Source of the DNA: DASUCS01 sp041166745
Lineage (GTDB): Bacteria > Actinomycetota > Acidimicrobiia > Acidimicrobiales > JACDCH01
DNA length: 64,000 nucleotides
Assembly: GCA_041166745.1 (NCBI GenBank)
Contig: JBEEGH010000003.1
Span: 186,001 to 250,000 of the forward strand
Direction of reading: 5' to 3'
Shown: positions 63,634 through 64,000 of the stretch, one piece after another
How positions within the stretch are numbered: position 1 is the stretch's first letter
Layout: each line of letters opens with the position of its first letter
Made by a program: the position numbers and the translations under genes
The notes under the pieces: generated by a model
Told to the model about the DNA's origin: nothing
Seen by the model: only the letters and a program-made list of their open reading frames with translations
The model's database searches: none

Positions 63634-64000
63634 TCACACCCGGCTCCCGGTAATCGGCAGCCGCGCCATCTCGTTGCCAGCGGAGTCGAAGAGAATGACC
63701 GTGCCGGTCGATCCCTCCCGAAGGTCGCCGCCGGCCGCCTCCACGATGAGCGCGAACATCGAGAACGGCTCGCCGTGCAGTGTGTTCGGTGACGACACAC
63801 TGATGTCGCCGCTGTCGAGTTGCACCCGGATCTGAGCGACAGCATTCGGCAGTCGGCCGTACACGATGCCGCGGTGATTGTCGACGACGGCGAAGCGGGC
63901 GACTGGCACGTCGAGCTGCACTTGCGTCGACGTGGCCGAGGCCGACTCCACGGTGCCCGACGACGTCTCGATCGTGATGCCGGGGTTGCCGCTGGCGTCG
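63634..64000 (-). CDS. Unidentified beta-rich protein, 5' part outside the window
   Basis: The frame is open to the right edge, giving at least 122 C-terminal residues. The visible part is rich in Val, Thr and Gly with alternating beta-strand patterns (ARFAVVDNHRGIVYGRLPNAV, split at 43-63 of the visible part; TVILFDSAGNEMARLPI). There is no recognisable motif and no TM helix in the visible part. It is oriented the same way as the RTX gene and may be its upstream neighbour in a secreted-protein locus. Confidence 0.6.
   Translation of the reverse strand, partial: DASGNPGITIETSSGTVESASATSTQVQLDVPVARFAVVDNHRGIVYGRLPNAVAQIRVQLDSGDISVSSPNTLHGEPFSMFALIVEAAGGDLREGSTGTVILFDSAGNEMARLPITGSRV

Overview
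The window is a dense, high-GC (roughly two thirds G+C by eye) actinobacterial chromosome segment with short gaps, many GTG/TTG starts and many ATGA/GTGA stop-start overlaps. F420 biosynthesis genes (CofD, CofE), an F420-dependent LLM oxidoreductase, a UdgX-type DNA glycosylase, DUF5719 and DUF6458 proteins, LCP-type wall ligation and a SigB/SigF-type stress system all point to Actinomycetota. The mixture suggests an Acidimicrobiia-like lineage, which is an inference. No rRNA, tRNA, CRISPR array, prophage or insertion sequence was found.

Layout. (1) 1-11.6 kb, housekeeping metabolism: an AbiEi/DUF559-like protein cut by the left edge, a B12-dependent methylmalonyl-CoA mutase, a secreted PI-PLC-like phosphodiesterase, an LpdA-type flavoprotein, a biotin-dependent carboxylase alpha chain divergent from its biotin ligase, PabB-PabC for p-aminobenzoate, and an acyl-CoA dehydrogenase. 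(2) 11.6-33.2 kb, envelope polysaccharide locus: LCP ligase, UDP-glucose dehydrogenase, UDP-xylose synthase, GDP-fucose synthase, Gmd, a GDP-6-deoxymannose reductase, a sugar-1-phosphate nucleotidyltransferase, an epimerase, four GT4 glycosyltransferases, a 1044-residue GT2-membrane protein with a DUF5719 partner, an unusual His/Thr-rich membrane-anchored protein, an XRE regulator, and the F420 pair CofD-CofE. (3) 33.3-39.9 kb, trehalose from glycogen: TreX, a small basic protein, TreZ and TreY on the minus strand. (4) 40.0-47.0 kb, DNA repair and general stress: UdgX, F420-dependent oxidoreductase, SigB/F-like sigma factor, two STAS antagonists, SpoIIE-type phosphatase, RsbW-like kinase, topoisomerase IB, CsbD and DUF6458, with matching candidate stress promoters. 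(5) 47.0-55.7 kb, assorted: CDF metal exporter, quinone oxidoreductase, amidohydrolase, an unusual glycoside-hydrolase-like protein, tiny membrane peptides, beta-carbonic anhydrase, Tat-exported esterase and a serine hydrolase. (6) 55.8-62.0 kb, one operon: ECF sigma factor, zinc anti-sigma factor, ABC ATPase, two paralogous permease-like proteins sharing an undescribed Cys-containing external domain, and a small membrane protein. (7) 62.0-64 kb: an RTX-repeat secreted protein and an unidentified protein cut by the right edge.

How it fits together. The order lpdA - accA - birA - acyl-CoA dehydrogenase - LCP - sugar nucleotidyltransferase - cofE - cofD follows, from memory, the order of the corresponding genes in the Rv3303c-Rv3261 region of Mycobacterium tuberculosis, so the first 25 kb looks like an ancient actinobacterial neighbourhood with polysaccharide genes inserted. 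The sugar-nucleotide genes predict UDP-GlcA, UDP-xylose, GDP-L-fucose and GDP-D-rhamnose as precursors for a surface glycan attached by the LCP enzyme. The two most system-like parts without an obvious described counterpart are the ECF/ABC/twin-permease operon and the His/Thr-rich protein in the glycan locus. A roughly 57-bp repeat occurs at the 3' side of two unrelated convergent gene pairs.
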